Source: Paraburkholderia sp. CNPSo 3272
Lineage (GTDB): Bacteria > Pseudomonadota > Gammaproteobacteria > Burkholderiales > Burkholderiaceae
Direction: 5' to 3'
Assembly: GCF_024206495.1 (NCBI RefSeq)
Contig: NZ_JAMBPQ010000001.1
Location: forward strand, 434,001 to 498,000
Length of the DNA stretch: 64,000 nt
Shown here: one piece after another, positions 54,391 through 64,000 of the stretch
Layout: each line of letters opens with the position of its first letter
Position numbering within the stretch: the stretch's first letter is position 1
The notes under the pieces: model-generated
Database searches by the model: none
Seen by the model: only the letters and a program-made list of their open reading frames with translations
Told to the model about the DNA's origin: nothing
Position numbers and translations under genes: made by a program

Positions 54391-54528
54391 AACCGGGCGG
54401 CGCCGGGGAGGCGGGTTTCCGAAGCATCGCTACGGGCCTGCCCGCTTTCCGTCACAATAAGGTTTCTGGGGCGCGCAGCGCAGGTTGCGCGCCCGTCCCT
54501 CTTTAACCGTCCCGCCCGCGAGGAGCGC

Positions 54529-54927
54529 ATGGCCGAACCCGCAGTCACCGCACACATTGGCTCGACGAACTATCAGGTCCAGTTCGACGACGGCACCCAC
54601 ACCTGGATCGCCGACGAACCCGCCTCGCTCGGCGGCGGCGACCGCGGACCGTCGCCCTTCTCGCTCCTGCTCTCGAGCCTTGGCGCCTGCACCTCTATTA
54701 CGCTGAAGATGTATGCGCAGCGCAAGGAGTGGCCGCTCGAAGGCGTACGCGTGAAGCTCACGATGGAAACCGGCAGCGAAGGCACGAAGATCGACCGCCA
54801 GATCGTGCTCGAAGGCGCGCTCACCGACGAGCAGCGCGAGCGCCTGCTGCAGATCGCCAACGCCTGCCCGGTCCACAAGGTCCTCACGAACACGATCACG
54901 ATCCGCACGGGTCTCGCCGTCGCTTGA
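54529..54927 (+). CDS. OsmC family peroxiredoxin
   Basis: 132 residues with AGGAG before the ATG. The two catalytic cysteines are in SSLGACTSITLKMYA (about 54) and IANACPVHKVLTNT (about 113). Arginine and glutamate for the active site (RKEW, GPSPFSLLL) are present. It reduces organic peroxides. It is probably cotranscribed with the small SRPBCC gene, 38 bases away. Confidence 0.93.
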   Translation: MAEPAVTAHIGSTNYQVQFDDGTHTWIADEPASLGGGDRGPSPFSLLLSSLGACTSITLKMYAQRKEWPLEGVRVKLTMETGSEGTKIDRQIVLEGALTDEQRERLLQIANACPVHKVLTNTITIRTGLAVA

Positions 54928-54965
54928 GCAGTGGCGCGCGGACACAGACACAGGAAGGCGCCCCT

Positions 54966-55451
54966 TTGAATTTCGAACACCTCATCCAGATCAACGATCC
55001 GCTAAACCCGCTCGTCGAGGCCATGACGCGCGAGCAGCTCTGGGAAGGGCTCGTGCTGCGCGCCGAGCAGCCGCAGCTCTTCGTGATCGGGCTCGACAGC
55101 TGCACGATCCTCTCGCGCACCGAGAGCACGATGGAGCGCGAGTTGCACTATGGCCACGCCACGGTACGCGATCGCGTCACGCTCACGCCCAATGACAGCG
55201 TGCGCTACGACATCATGGCGACCGCCGATTACGTGGGCGGCTCGCTCACGATGACGATCGAGCAGCCCGATCCGTTGCAGCTCTTCCTGCGCTTCGAGTA
55301 CCGCACCACGCTGCCGACCGCCGATACCGAGGACGACCGGCAGACTTCCGAGATCGTGAAGTCGGCCTATCGCGAGTCGGACATCGACACCGTGCGTCTC
55401 ATCCGGCAGTTCGTGCAGGGCGACGGCAGCGCGCCGAACGCGCTGCATTGA
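54966..55451 (+). CDS. SRPBCC (AtaL-like, DUF1857) protein, TTG start
   Basis: 161 residues from TTG at 54966, behind AGGAAGG. Its opening NFEHLIQINDPLNPLVEAMTREQLWEGLVLRAEQP is characteristic of AtaL-like START-fold proteins, and the fold has a large cavity for a hydrophobic ligand. The function is unknown. It follows the OsmC gene in the same orientation with a short gap and may share its promoter. Confidence 0.86.
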   Translation: MNFEHLIQINDPLNPLVEAMTREQLWEGLVLRAEQPQLFVIGLDSCTILSRTESTMERELHYGHATVRDRVTLTPNDSVRYDIMATADYVGGSLTMTIEQPDPLQLFLRFEYRTTLPTADTEDDRQTSEIVKSAYRESDIDTVRLIRQFVQGDGSAPNALH

Positions 55452-55580
55452 AGCTCCCGGCGCTTGCCCTACCGCCCTGCGCGGCGCGGCAAGCGCCGAT
55501 TCGTGCGATTCACGCTGCTGTGCCCGCTTCGGCTCAGGCTATCGGTGTCCGATTTCGATGAATATGTCGTAGTTGCAAAT

Positions 55581-55599
55581 ACGAACTATTATCATTTAG
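55581..55599 (+). promoter_or_regulatory. Weak Fur-box-like site upstream of hemP
   Basis: ACGAACTATTATCATTTAG matches 10 of 19 positions of the Fur consensus, with a good TATTATCATT core. It lies 37 bases before the hemP ATG. HemP genes in relatives are iron-regulated, so the site is plausible but weak. Confidence 0.4.
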
Positions 55600-55636
55600 A
55601 ATTCACGCATCGAATCGAGACAAAGACGTCACGTTC

Positions 55637-55897
55637 ATGACCGAACTGAACCGCACCTCCACGCTTAGCTTGCGCCGCAACGGCAGCTCGACATTGACCA
55701 GCGCGCGGCCCAAGGCCGCCATCGCCCAGCCCAAGCCGCGCATTAGCGCCGAGCCGGCGGCCGCCGCGGCAAGCGACGAGAGGAAGCTGGAAAGCGCGGC
55801 GCTGCTGCAAGGCCGCAGCCATGTGAGCATCATGCACAACGGCGAAACGTATCAGTTGCGGGCCACCCGGCTCGGCAAGCTGATCCTGACGAAATAG
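55637..55897 (+). CDS. hemP: HemP, hemin uptake protein
   Basis: 86 residues. The first 45 are low-complexity, Ala/Pro/Arg-rich. The HemP domain forms the end: SAALLQGRSHVSIMHNGETY, then QLRATRLGKLILTK. HemP (HmuP) is a regulator that together with Fur controls heme-receptor genes. The gene is not followed by a heme transport gene, only by a repeat region. Confidence 0.92.
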   Translation: MTELNRTSTLSLRRNGSSTLTSARPKAAIAQPKPRISAEPAAAAASDERKLESAALLQGRSHVSIMHNGETYQLRATRLGKLILTK

Positions 55898-56076
55898 GTT
55901 TAACGCAGTTTTCAACCGGGTATTGTGGGGACCGCCTCCACCGGGAGGCGTTGGGGCATTAGCCAGCAACGACGGCTTGCACGCGAGATCTAGACCCCTT
56001 CGTGCAGACATCCTTCAAGCTTCAGGCCGGCCGTCGAAGCAAGCCACGCCATTTTTTTGTTCTCATACCTCTGTGT

Positions 56077-56220
56077 CGATCCGGAGTTAGCGCTTTAGCG
56101 CTTACTCCGGTCCCATGCAAAGCTCGATCCGGAGTTAGCGCTTTAGCGCTTACTCCGGTCCCATGCAAAGCTCGATCCGGAGTTAGCGCTTTAGCGCTTG
56201 CTCCGGTCCCATGCAAAGCA
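56077..56220. repeat. Three tandem 48-base repeats, each a hairpin
   Basis: Units start at 56077, 56125 and 56173. Units 1 and 2 are identical; unit 3 has G for A in the hairpin and a different last base. Each holds CCGGAGTTAGCGC-TTTA-GCGCTTACTCCGG, a 13-base arm with one T-T mismatch. The 48-base period keeps frames open on both strands (a 16-residue repeat), but no ribosome site or family match supports a protein. Such hairpins with the sequence GTTAGCGCTTTAGCGCTTAC are familiar between Burkholderia genes. Confidence 0.9.
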
Positions 56221-56257
56221 CGGGGCGGCGCGCGAAGCGTGAGCCGACCGAACAAGC

Positions 56258-56290
56258 GCCGCGGCATCCGTCCGCGGCTTTTGTTTTTTT
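56258..56290 (+). terminator. Rho-independent terminator in the hemP downstream region
   Basis: GCCGCGG and CCGCGGC pair around a seven-base loop and are followed by TTTTGTTTTTTT. It reads on the plus strand, so it would end hemP transcripts that have crossed the repeats. Confidence 0.85.
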
Positions 56291-56321
56291 CCGGCGTCGC
56301 CAGGCGCCGCGGTCGATTGGC

Positions 56322-56729
56322 TTACTCCAACCCGAGCGCCGTGATGCCGGCACGCGCGATCGCCGCATCCTGGTCGGACTTCACGCCCGAGACCCCCACC
56401 GCGCCAATCACGTCGCCGTTCACGCTCACGGGTACGCCGCCTTCCAGCATGCCGGTGAGCGGCGCACTGAGGAACGCCGTGCGGCCCTGCTTGATCACGT
56501 CCTCGTACACCTTGCTCTCGCGGCGGCCCAGCGACGCGGTGCGGGCCTTGGCCACGGCGATCTCCGCGCTGACGGGCGCCGCGCCGTCGAGGCGGCGCAA
56601 ATACAGCAGATGGCCGCCATCATCGACGATAGCGATCGTCACGTTCCATTCATTCGAGCGGGCGTGCGCGACGGCTGCGTCGGCTACCCGGATCACGTCT
56701 TCGTCGGTCAGTACTGCTCGCGTTCGCAT
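56322..56729 (-). CDS. GlcG/HbpS family heme-binding protein
   Basis: 135 residues from the ATG at 56727-56729 with GGAGAG before it. It has NVTIAIVDDGGHLLYLRRLDGA, AVAKARTAS and the late GVPVSVNGDVIGAVGVSGVKSDQDAAIARAG, which is the standard HbpS/GlcG signature. Members bind heme or help degrade glycolate; no signal peptide is seen here, so it is cytoplasmic. It lies downstream of ftrD on the same strand, separated by a terminator-like hairpin. Confidence 0.92.
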   Translation of the reverse strand: MRTRAVLTDEDVIRVADAAVAHARSNEWNVTIAIVDDGGHLLYLRRLDGAAPVSAEIAVAKARTASLGRRESKVYEDVIKQGRTAFLSAPLTGMLEGGVPVSVNGDVIGAVGVSGVKSDQDAAIARAGITALGLE

Positions 56730-56748
56730 GCGTCTCTCCGAAAAGTCA

Positions 56749-56783
56749 AAAACCGGGCTGGGCGAGATCGCCAACCCGGTTTT
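56749..56783 (-). terminator. Terminator behind ftrD
   Basis: AAAACCGGG and CCCGGTTTT form a nine-base stem that encloses a second stem GGCG-AGAT-CGCC. On the minus strand TTGACTTTTC follows. It lies in the 142 bases between ftrD and the HbpS-like gene and could also act for the plus strand. Confidence 0.75.
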
Positions 56784-56871
56784 GAGAGTAACACCCAGAC
56801 TTGTGCCGCGACGCGCGGATCCCTCGTATGTCGCCTATATCAGCGGCAGATGAAGAAACGCCGAAGCGTGC

Positions 56872-58299
56872 TCAGCGCACCCAGCCCCAGAACATGAGCC
56901 ACCACGCGCTGTCGACCACGGCGAGCGCGAGCGCGAAGCCCGCGAGCGCGAGCGCGCGCTGCCAGAACCGCGAGCTGTAGCGCCCTGTCACGCGCCACGC
57001 GAGCCAGCCGCTCCAGAGGTTCGTGATGACCAGAATCGCAATGCGCACCTCGGCCGCCCAGTCGAGCGGCACGTGCTCCGCTCGCAGCAGCGAGAGCGTC
57101 GTGGCCGACAGGCCGAGGAACACGCCCGCCCCTGCCAGCGGGATCAGCGACTGCGCGAAGTGATGCAGACGCCGCATCTCGAAACGCCCGAGCACGGCGG
57201 TCGAGCCCGCGAGGATCGCGAGCAGCACCGTGCCATAGACGAGCCCCGTCGCGACGATATAGCCGACGATCATCGCACCGTCGAGCCACGAGAACACGTC
57301 GTTCTGCGCCGGGTAATGCGTGAGCAGGAACCACGGCGCGTTGGTGTCGAGCGGCCAGGTGATGTCGCGGTCGATGAGCCAGCCCGCGAGCCACTGCTTG
57401 ATGCCGATGAACCACGGCGAGCCGGTCCAGTGGAACGCGCCGATCGCCACGCCGAGCAGACCGTAGAGAATCAGCGCCGTATCCCACGCGCTGGCCTGGC
57501 TATCGCCGAGTTCGACCACTTCTTCCGCAGGCGAGCGCCACGAGAGCGCGATGGCGTCGCGGTGGCCGCTGCAGCGACCGCACATGTGGCACTGCGCCGC
57601 GCCCTTCATGTTGCGCAGCGGCACGAGCGGCGCGCAGTTCACGGGAATCACGCGATGCCCGCCGTGTTCGCCGTGCGTGTAGGAGTTGCGCCAGGCGTCT
57701 TCGTCGACCTTGTAGCGAAACGGCGCGAGACGCGCCAAAAGCGCGAAGACCCCGTTCACGGGGCAGAGATACTTGCACCAGACGCGCTTCTCGCGTCCGT
57801 ATAGAAAGCCGATGACCATCGCGCCGAGCGTCGATCCGCCCAACACCAGCAGCACCGCCTTGGGGTACTGGTAGACGCTCACCATCTGTCCGTAGATCGT
57901 GGTGAGGCCGAAGGCCACGAAAGGCCAGCCGCCCCAGCGCATCCAGTGCGGAATCGCGCGGCCGCGGCCGAACTTGCTCGCGAACTCGGTGAGCGCGCCT
58001 TCGGGGCACAGCACGCCGCACCACACGCGGCCGAGCATCACCATCGAGAGCAGCACGAACGGCCACCAGATGCCCCAGAACACGAACTGCGCGGCGAGCG
58101 TGAGGTTGTTCCACAGGTGCGCCGTGTCGCCGGGCAGCGGCATCGCGGCCGGTACGAGAATCAGGCACGCGTAGACCACGACCACGATCCACTGCACGGC
58201 GCGGATCGCCGCGCCGTTACGTTGCATCCACTGGCCCGCCTGGGCGAGCTTGCCAGGACGACCCGTTGCCTGCGTCGGGCGAACGGATGCACAACTCAT
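56872..58299 (-). CDS. ftrD: FtrD, polyferredoxin membrane protein of the ferrous iron system
   Basis: 475 residues from the ATG at 58297-58299, overlapping the ftrC stop by four bases. It has about ten membrane segments. Three cysteine sets, CGVLCPEGALTEF, CKYLCPVNGVF and CHMCGRCSGHRDAI, resemble NapH/RdxA-type iron-sulfur proteins. In FtrABCD systems it supplies or removes electrons to keep the cupredoxin FtrB redox-active. Fourth gene of the operon. Confidence 0.93.
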   Translation of the reverse strand: MSCASVRPTQATGRPGKLAQAGQWMQRNGAAIRAVQWIVVVVYACLILVPAAMPLPGDTAHLWNNLTLAAQFVFWGIWWPFVLLSMVMLGRVWCGVLCPEGALTEFASKFGRGRAIPHWMRWGGWPFVAFGLTTIYGQMVSVYQYPKAVLLVLGGSTLGAMVIGFLYGREKRVWCKYLCPVNGVFALLARLAPFRYKVDEDAWRNSYTHGEHGGHRVIPVNCAPLVPLRNMKGAAQCHMCGRCSGHRDAIALSWRSPAEEVVELGDSQASAWDTALILYGLLGVAIGAFHWTGSPWFIGIKQWLAGWLIDRDITWPLDTNAPWFLLTHYPAQNDVFSWLDGAMIVGYIVATGLVYGTVLLAILAGSTAVLGRFEMRRLHHFAQSLIPLAGAGVFLGLSATTLSLLRAEHVPLDWAAEVRIAILVITNLWSGWLAWRVTGRYSSRFWQRALALAGFALALAVVDSAWWLMFWGWVR

Positions 58300-59141
58300 G
58301 CTGCCTTCCTCTTCGCAACCGCGCCCGCCCGGCCGGTGGCCCGTCGCACGAGGAACCACACCACGAGCCAGTACACGGCATAGGCGATCAGGTTCATGAG
58401 CGCCGGATGCGCGCGGTAGCCCGTGAGCGTCGCGACGAGCGAGCCGAAGGTGCTCGAGTCGTCGAGGATCGCCGAGGAGTTCCACACCTGGTCGACGATG
58501 GTCGGCAGGATCTCCTTGTCGATCAACTTGTCGACGCCGGTCTGGAACAGGCCCGCGCCGAGGAACAGCAGCATGATCTCGGTGATGCGGAAGAAGTGCC
58601 GCCACGAGAAGACCTTGCCGCCCAGTTGCAGCAGATAGAACGTGAGGAACGCTAGCGCGAGGCCAATCAGCACCGCGAGGTACTGACTCGCGTCCACATG
58701 GCCCGACTGGCCGAAGCCGAGGCCGTAGAGAAAGATCACCGTCTCGCTGCCCTCACGCGCGATGGCAAGCGCGACGAGTATCGTCACGCCCCACCAGTTC
58801 GCGTCGCGCGTGCTCTTTTCCAGCGACTCTTCCATCTCGCGCTTGAGCGTGCGGCCGTGCTGCTTCATCCACAACACCATCTGCACGATCAGCACGCACG
58901 CCACCAGCACCATGCCGGTCTGGAAGTAGTCCTGTGCGTCGCCCGACAGCACTTCGGTAAAGCCGACCAGCGCCGCGCCGAGGGCGATGGCGGCAACAAT
59001 GCCGAGCGCCACGCCGCCCCACAGATACGGCACGCCGCGCCGCGCATCCGCGTCGCCGTTTTTCAGCCACGCATAAAGAATCCCGACGACGAGCAGCGCC
59101 TCGACGCTCTCCCGCCATACGATGAACATCACCTGACCCAT
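58296..59141 (-). CDS. ftrC: FtrC, Ftr1-type iron permease
   Basis: 281 residues with seven membrane segments. The iron-binding REXXE motifs are RESVE (10-14) and REGSE (129-133), as in yeast Ftr1 and EfeU. It moves iron across the inner membrane after oxidation by the periplasmic partners. It overlaps ftrD and lies 66 bases behind ftrB. Confidence 0.96.
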   Translation of the reverse strand: MGQVMFIVWRESVEALLVVGILYAWLKNGDADARRGVPYLWGGVALGIVAAIALGAALVGFTEVLSGDAQDYFQTGMVLVACVLIVQMVLWMKQHGRTLKREMEESLEKSTRDANWWGVTILVALAIAREGSETVIFLYGLGFGQSGHVDASQYLAVLIGLALAFLTFYLLQLGGKVFSWRHFFRITEIMLLFLGAGLFQTGVDKLIDKEILPTIVDQVWNSSAILDDSSTFGSLVATLTGYRAHPALMNLIAYAVYWLVVWFLVRRATGRAGAVAKRKAA

Positions 59142-59207
59142 TCAACACCTCCCGCTACCGGCGATACGCGCCAGCGGCCTTACTTCTCAATGCCCATTTG
59201 GCGACGC

Positions 59208-59561
59208 TCATTTGGCGATGATCACGCCCTGCGCCTGCTGATGGAAATCGTCGAAAAACTTGTACTCGCCCGGATCGAGCGGCGCGATCACGACGAACGA
59301 GTCCGCGCCCGGTGCCAGCACCTTCTCCTTGCGCAGCTGAACGCTCTCGAACTCGGCCGCGCCCTTGCCCGTATTGCGCACCTCGATCTTGATGCGCTTG
59401 CCCGCCGGCACTTCGATGCGCGCGGGGTTGAGCTTGCCGTCGGCCATTTCGAGCTTGAACGTGGGCAGATCTTCGGCGTGCGCCGTCGTGGCCACGCCCG
59501 CCAGCGACACCGCAAACGACGCGCTGAGTACGAGCGCCGCAAACTTCCGCATTCCAGTCAT
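59208..59561 (-). CDS. ftrB: FtrB, periplasmic cupredoxin of the ferrous iron system
   Basis: 117 residues from the ATG at 59559-59561, with AGGAG 12 bases before it. The signal peptide ends ATTAHA before EDLPTFKLEMADGKLNP. The fold is cupredoxin (LNPARIEVPAGKRIKIEVRNTG, KFFDDFHQQAQGVIIAK). The end lacks the classical blue-copper Cys-His-Met set and keeps one His in DDFHQ, as in FtrB/EfeO-type proteins. It probably oxidises ferrous iron. Confidence 0.93.
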   Translation of the reverse strand: MTGMRKFAALVLSASFAVSLAGVATTAHAEDLPTFKLEMADGKLNPARIEVPAGKRIKIEVRNTGKGAAEFESVQLRKEKVLAPGADSFVVIAPLDPGEYKFFDDFHQQAQGVIIAK

Positions 59562-59591
59562 TGGTTTTACCTGCTCCTTGCTGCCATTCAT

Positions 59592-59623
59592 GCGGCGGCG
59601 CTGCACGAGATGCGCGCCGCCGC
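59592..59623 (-). other. Hairpin between ftrA and ftrB
   Basis: GCGGCGGCGC and GCGCCGCCGC form a perfect ten-base stem with a 12-base loop, in the 82-base gap. No T-run. It may adjust the ftrA to ftrB ratio by mRNA processing or partial termination. Confidence 0.45.
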
Positions 59624-59643
59624 CCGAGCTGCTTCGCGACGGC

Positions 59644-60192
59644 TTAGTAGCCGCCCTTCTTGCCGATGCCCGCGAACGGGAAATCGTATTCCAGCGTGAT
59701 GGGCTTGAACCACGGGCCCACGCCCGTTTCCTTGTCGACGTGACGGCCGAACGCCATGTGGCCCGTCTGCATCGGCGCATCCACGATCAGCTTGAGGTGG
59801 TACTTGCCGGGACCGGCCAGCTTCACGTTATCGCCATAGTGCGGGCCGTCGTTCGCGACCATCGGCATCAGGTCGCCCTTTTGCACGTAGCTCGAACCCG
59901 GCTTCGTCAGTTCGTAGTGAACCTGCAGATACGGCATCCAGTCGCCTTCGGCGAAACCGGTCGGGTTGTTCTTGACCGCGTGGATATCCGATTCGAGGTG
60001 AATATCGGAATCCGATGCCTTGCGCATCATGCCTTCGGGCTCCATCGTGATCGGCTGCAGATAGACCGCGCCGATTTCCATGCCGCCCTGGATGGCCTGC
60101 TTGCCGATCGGGTATTCAGCTGCGTTGGCGGCAAATGCCGCCGTGGCGGCCGCGATGACGGCAGTGCCGCGCACGAGAGTGTGAATCCGCAT
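59644..60192 (-). CDS. ftrA: FtrA, periplasmic iron-binding protein (P19/Tp34 family)
   Basis: 182 residues with AGGAG before the ATG. Signal peptide ends ANAAEYP. The mature protein has the P19 marks MEIGAVYLQPITMEP, DIHLESDIHAVKNNP, GDWMPYLQVHYEL and HYGDNV-KLAGPGKYHLKL (split here for length), with several Met/His/Glu ligands for copper and iron. It captures ferrous iron for ftrB and ftrC. First gene of the operon, behind a Fur site. Confidence 0.95.
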   Translation of the reverse strand: MRIHTLVRGTAVIAAATAAFAANAAEYPIGKQAIQGGMEIGAVYLQPITMEPEGMMRKASDSDIHLESDIHAVKNNPTGFAEGDWMPYLQVHYELTKPGSSYVQKGDLMPMVANDGPHYGDNVKLAGPGKYHLKLIVDAPMQTGHMAFGRHVDKETGVGPWFKPITLEYDFPFAGIGKKGGY

Positions 60193-60510
60193 CGAAACTC
60201 CTGGTTTTTATATGAGGGGTGACTTCCCACTGAGCCTGCCGCATGCACATAAGAAAGTTAATGCGAACAATTCTCAATAATAGCGAAGTTTAACACCGAT
60301 GCAGATGAGGGACAAATTCGGCGCCAGGAAAAGCCTCAGTGGAACAGGGTTTTAGCAGCGTTTAGTTAACAGAGGCTTAGGGCGCCTTACAGCACGGCTG
60401 CGGCCGCGAGAACACGAAAGCCAATGGAGGGGAAGGCTGCGATCGAGGCTGGCGCAGTGCGGCGTCCATGCCGCCCTGCCCGCCCGAACGCACAGGCTGC
60501 TCGAAGCCTG
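60193..60510. other. Region upstream of ftrA and behind uvrB, 318 bases
   Basis: It holds the ftrA promoter and the Fur-like site at 60257-60275. A hairpin at 60492-60511 reaches the uvrB stop codon. No small gene is evident. Confidence 0.6.
60257..60275 (-). promoter_or_regulatory. Fur-box-like site upstream of ftrA
   Basis: GTTAATGCGAACAATTCTC matches 13 of 19 positions of the Fur consensus and lies about 65 bases before the ftrA ATG. It shares the core TTCGCATTAACT (minus strand) with the bfd Fur box, so the same repressor is likely. Confidence 0.65.

Positions 60511-60511
<1 letters not shown>
60492..60511 (-). terminator. Hairpin at the uvrB stop codon
   Basis: ACAGGCT and AGCCTGT pair with a six-base loop and reach into the stop codon of uvrB. 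There is no T-run. Confidence 0.35.
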
Positions 60512-62592
<2,081 letters not shown>

Positions 62593-62939
62593 GGGGGCAT
62601 CCTGTGCGCGGAGCAAACAACTATTCTAGCGTCTCGCCGCATCTTGCCGAGGGGCGAGCCTGGGTGGGTCTGGGTGAACCTTGGGGGGGCCTGGATGCTA
62701 GATGGGGTGCGGCGGGCGATGCTGCAAGGGCCGCGCGCGCAGGCGACGGGCGGCGGCCGTTGAACGCTGCGCAACGGCGCGCCGGAAATCGGCCAATCGT
62801 GCCGGAAACAGCCCTAAAAACGGCGCGGCGAATGGCAAATCCGCGGAAATCCCGCTTGAGGATTCGCTACAATACCGAGTTCCGTGGCCCGCGCAGCATG
62901 TGGCCCAACCGATCTTCCTTCACTTTTGCCGAACGATCA
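62593..62939. other. Divergent region uvrB/aminotransferase, 347 bases
   Basis: It should contain the promoters of both genes. For the aminotransferase, TACAAT (62868-62873) is a good -10, about 66 bases before the ATG, but no strong -35 is visible. G-rich tracts (GGGTGGGTCTGGGTG type) lie at 62660-62710. No gene seen. Confidence 0.55.
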
Positions 62940-64000
62940 TGTCCCTCTTTTCCGCTGTCGAACTCGCCCCCCGCGACCCGATCCTGGGTCTGAACGAAGC
63001 CTATAACGCCGATGCGCGCGCGACCAAGGTGAACCTCGGCGTGGGCGTGTACACCAACGAGGAAGGCAAGATTCCGCTGCTGCGCGCGGTGCGCGAAGCA
63101 GAAAAGGCCCGCGTGGAAGCCGGTCTGCCGCGCGGCTATCTGCCGATCGAAGGTCTCGGCGCCTACGACGCCGCCGTGCAAAAGCTGCTGCTCGGCGACG
63201 ACTCGCCGCTGATCGCCGCGGGCCGCGTCGTCACGGCGCAGGCGCTGGGCGGCACGGGCGCGCTCAAGATCGGCGCCGACTTCCTCAAGCGCGTGAACCC
63301 GAGCGCCAAGGTCGCGATCAGCGACCCGAGCTGGGAAAACCACCGCGCGCTGTTCGAGAGCGCGGGTTTTGAAGTCATCGCGTATCCGTACTACGACGCG
63401 CAAACCAACGGCGTGAACTTCGAAGGCATGCTGAGCGCGCTGAACGGCTACGCCGCCGGCACCGTCGTCGTGCTGCACGCGTGCTGCCACAACCCGACCG
63501 GCGTGGACCTCACAATCGACCAGTGGAAGCAGGTCATCGAGGTCGTGAAGTCGCGGGGCCTCGTGCCGTTCCTCGACATCGCGTACCAGGGCTTCGGCGA
63601 CGGCATCGCGGAAGACGGCGAAGTCGTTCGCCTCTTTGCCGCTTCGGAACTCAACGTGTTCGTCTCGTCGTCGTTCTCGAAGTCGTTCTCGCTGTACGGC
63701 GAGCGCGTGGGCGCGCTGTCGATCCTCACCGCCAGCAAGGAAGAGTCGGCGCGCGTGCTCTCGCAACTCAAGCGCGTGATCCGCACGAACTACTCGAACC
63801 CGCCGACGCACGGCGGCTCCGTGGTCGCAGCCGTGCTCGGCTCGGCCGACCTGCGCGCCATGTGGGAAGCGGAACTCGGCGAAATGCGCAACCGCATCCG
63901 CGCGATGCGCACGGGCCTCGTCGAGCGCCTCATGGCCGCCGGCGTGGACCGCGACTTCAACTTCATCAACGTGCAGCGCGGCATGTTCTCGTACTCGGGC
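62940..64000 (+). CDS. tyrB: Aromatic/aspartate aminotransferase (partial, runs off the window)
   Basis: 353 codons from the ATG at 62940 (MSLFSAVELAPRDPILGLNE) without a stop, cut by the window edge; family members have about 400 residues, so about 50 are missing. The PLP lysine is Lys248 in SSSFSKSFSLYGERVG, and the substrate-binding HNPTGVD and DIAYQGFGDG segments are standard for class I aminotransferases. It transfers an amino group between aspartate or aromatic amino acids and 2-oxoglutarate. TyrB and AspC cannot be told apart with certainty from this. Confidence 0.93.

Noticed and set aside
56002..56853. A plus-strand frame across the 48-base repeats encoding repeated SGVSALALTPVPCKAR units
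   Set aside because: The repeat period of 48 keeps frames open on both strands, but there is no ribosome site and the frame continues antisense into the HbpS-like gene.
62593..62939. A LexA box before uvrB
   Set aside because: No CTGT-N8-ACAG site was found, so SOS control is not claimed.

Overview
The window is GC-rich DNA (no mobile element, rRNA or CRISPR array seen) from a Burkholderia-type betaproteobacterium, most likely Paraburkholderia, Caballeronia or Burkholderia. This rests on the two Burkholderia-style trimeric porins, the HemP and FtrABCD iron genes, the 13-residue-spaced Acs/DUF4212/sodium symporter set, and the intergenic hairpin repeat; the exact genus cannot be fixed from the sequence alone.

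Region 1 (1-13150) is one long minus-strand operon of at least twelve genes for acyl-CoA chemistry, divergent from a LysR regulator. Read from its promoter end it encodes an SDR dehydrogenase, an acetyl-CoA hydrolase/transferase, a thiolase, a PaaK-like protein, a lipoate-ligase-like protein, a crotonase, a MaoC hydratase, a short citrate-synthase-fold lyase, a mesaconyl-CoA-hydratase-like protein, an acyl-CoA dehydrogenase, a CaiB CoA-transferase and a truncated MmgE/PrpD protein. Together they look like an undescribed catabolic route for a branched or dicarboxylic acid that ends in retro-Claisen cleavage plus beta-oxidation. Many genes overlap by 1-4 bases.

Region 2 (13156-20994) has a second acyl-CoA dehydrogenase with an AMP-dependent ligase, then an aromatic-acid-type MFS transporter with a self-sufficient CYP116B-type P450, divergent from an IclR regulator across a tandem operator. 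Region 3 (21061-24256) is a pair of exported proteins, a di-heme peroxidase and a lipoprotein phosphoesterase. Region 4 (24529-32240) has an NYN-LOTUS RNase-like protein, a protein with [DN]PFG repeats, and an operon lutA-lutB-lutC-NhaP antiporter-DUF4239. A decayed porin pseudogene follows.

Region 5 (32939-45014) is mixed housekeeping: SDR, crcB, cfa, HIT protein, nitroreductase, porin, tRNA-Ser(GGA), a small secreted protein, the acs-DUF4212-symporter acetate operon and an EamA exporter. Region 6 (45162-60310) is rich in iron genes: fumarase, bacterioferritin, murI, bfd, a 20-residue peptide gene, tonB-exbB-exbD, LysR/pirin, OsmC, hemP, an HbpS-like protein and ftrABCD. Three sites resemble Fur boxes, two of which share a 12-base core. 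The window ends with uvrB and the start of an aromatic/aspartate aminotransferase gene.
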